64,000 bases of DNA, from positions 62,001 to 126,000 of the forward strand of contig BDTD01000033.1 in the NCBI GenBank assembly GCA_002897635.1, given 5' to 3'. Below are positions 63,088 to 64,000 of the stretch, piece by piece. The notes beneath the pieces are model-generated. The model was given only the letters and a program-made list of their open reading frames with translations. It was not told the origin of the DNA and did no database searches. The position numbers were made by a program, and so were the translations under genes. Position 1 is the first letter of the stretch; each line of letters starts with the position of its first letter. Source of the stretch: a bacterium BMS3Abin11 (GTDB lineage Bacteria > Pseudomonadota > Gammaproteobacteria > BMS3Bbin11).

Positions 63088-63245
63088 AATAGTATTACCT
63101 TATTTTTATACATATTTACTTCTACTGCTGTTTAGTTATAAAACATCTGTGTAAAAGCCAAATTATCTCAATCAATTCAATTGCTTAAAAAAATCATACC
63201 TCTGTTGATAAAGGCTTGGTTTTGAGAGGAGAATATGTGTGTTAA

Positions 63246-63290
63246 TGTGCATAAGTATGTAATCATAAGCGTATTTCTGATTTATCCACA
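63246..63290. promoter_or_regulatory. Two DnaA boxes in the dnaA-dnaN gap
   Basis: TTATCCACA at 63282-63290 is a perfect box. TGTGCATAA at 63246-63254 is the reverse complement of TTATGCACA, also within consensus. They lie in an AT-rich 212-bp gap (63088-63299). They may control dnaN or form part of the origin region; the main origin may lie upstream of dnaA, outside the window. Confidence 0.65.
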
Positions 63291-63299
63291 ATTTATTCA

Positions 63300-64000
63300 T
63301 CAACTACTGAGAATTTTCAACAGGTTTTCATAGTCTTCATTTAGTTGAGGAATATCATCGGCCAACTCTTTTACTTTTTTACAGGCATGAATAACTGTTG
63401 TGTGGTCTCTGCCGCCAAAGGCATCTCCAATCTCAGGCAAGGAATGGTTTGTTAATTCTTTTGCCAGGGCCATTGCGATTTGTCTGGGTCTTGTAATATT
63501 ACGGGTACGTTTTTTTGATCGAATATCCAGGACCCTGATCTTGTAATAATCAGCAACCGTTTTCTGTATATTTTCCAGGCTGATCATTCGCCGCTGGAAG
63601 CCGACAATATCCTTGAGGGCCTCCTTTGCCATGTCAAGATCAATCTCACGGCCTGTAAATCGCATACTGGCAACTATTCGATTCAGGCCGCCTTCAAGTT
63701 CACGAACATTTGAGCGAATTTGTCTTGCAATAAAAAATGCAACTTCCTGCGCAAGGTTAATCCCCATTTCTGCTGCTTTGGTGATTAAAATCGCAACCCT
63801 GGTTTCAAGTTCAGGCGGTTCAATGGGAACAGTCAGGCCGGAACCAAATCGGGAAACCAGGCGCTCTTCCAGGCCCTCTATTTCCTGTGGCATTCTATCA
63901 CTGGTCATAATAATCTGACGGTTTAGATCTAACAGAGAGTTAAAGGTATGGAAAAACTCTTCCTGGGACTGGTTTTTACGTGCAAAAAAATGGATATCAT
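63300..64000 (-). CDS. dnaA: Chromosomal replication initiator DnaA, C-terminal part (5' end outside)
   Basis: The frame runs off the right edge of the window. It covers the end of the AAA+ domain ([45 protein letters not shown]) and the DNA-binding domain IV. The DnaA signature is visible as [18 protein letters not shown] near the C-terminus. An internal ATG at 63906-63908 is not the true start, because the frame continues upstream with conserved sequence. Confidence 0.97.
   Translation of the reverse strand, partial: DIHFFARKNQSQEEFFHTFNSLLDLNRQIIMTSDRMPQEIEGLEERLVSRFGSGLTVPIEPPELETRVAILITKAAEMGINLAQEVAFFIARQIRSNVRELEGGLNRIVASMRFTGREIDLDMAKEALKDIVGFQRRMISLENIQKTVADYYKIRVLDIRSKKRTRNITRPRQIAMALAKELTNHSLPEIGDAFGGRDHTTVIHACKKVKELADDIPQLNEDYENLLKILSS

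Overview
The window looks like about 64 kb of a gammaproteobacterial chromosome of moderate GC. Three blocks support this: hemA / TPR lipoprotein / lolB / ispE / tRNA-Gln / prs / rplY / pth / ychF, rhlB / trxA / rho / rpmE, and dnaA / dnaN / gyrB. Genus cannot be fixed from sequence alone. The right edge (dnaA, dnaN, DnaA boxes and a parS site) lies next to the replication origin.

Layout. 1-5.8 kb: 5' part of polA, a LOG-family hydrolase, a DUF2782 protein, a membrane protein, and a TRAP transporter membrane pair without a binding protein. 6.2-9.6 kb: hemA-prfA-prmC on the minus strand. 9.6-17.2 kb: TPR lipoprotein, lolB, ispE, tRNA-Gln, prs, rplY, pth, ychF on the plus strand; a repeat element carrying a four-helix-bundle protein gene sits between prs and rplY. 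17.4-23.8 kb: a 6.3-kb island in the 3' end of tRNA-Met, bounded by a perfect 40-bp direct repeat. It holds a frameshifted DUF2235 hydrolase gene and four same-strand genes, two of them ComEC-like metallo-beta-lactamase-fold proteins. 23.8-35.3 kb: methyltransferase, GalT-like enzyme, DUF1538/PII/CBS operon, purD, tsaC-like gene, dihydrolipoyl dehydrogenase, gpmA. 35.5-43.4 kb: ppsA, rhlB, trxA, rho, rpmE, prmB. 43.6-46.6 kb: a peptide cassette of the HprK-related kinase A type (nucleotidyltransferase, short Tat-like precursor, PqqD-like protein, kinase). 46.7-50.4 kb: potassium channel and small membrane proteins. 50.6-57.3 kb: a tight minus-strand run moxR-DUF58-tgpA-thiD-thiE-hemL. 57.7-64 kb: mlaA, apaH, gyrB, parS, dnaN, and the 3' part of dnaA. 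No recF lies between dnaN and gyrB.

The most distinctive property is the repeat content between genes. Many intergenic gaps carry tandem 7-bp repeats whose unit sequence differs from locus to locus, often as two arms facing each other around a core. Other families are GTAGG-type palindromes, GGGGTCGGAGTC palindromes, a 269-bp element present twice with long terminal inverted repeats, and a ~160-bp element present twice plus solitary tips. Some elements are nested in others, and some supply the last codons or the ribosome binding site of neighbouring genes.

Best candidates for undescribed biology: (1) the heptamer arrays and the four-helix-bundle gene they bracket at 14.3-14.8 kb; (2) the two-MBL operon in the tRNA island; (3) the Tat-leader/CxxC peptide cassette at 44.9-46.6 kb.
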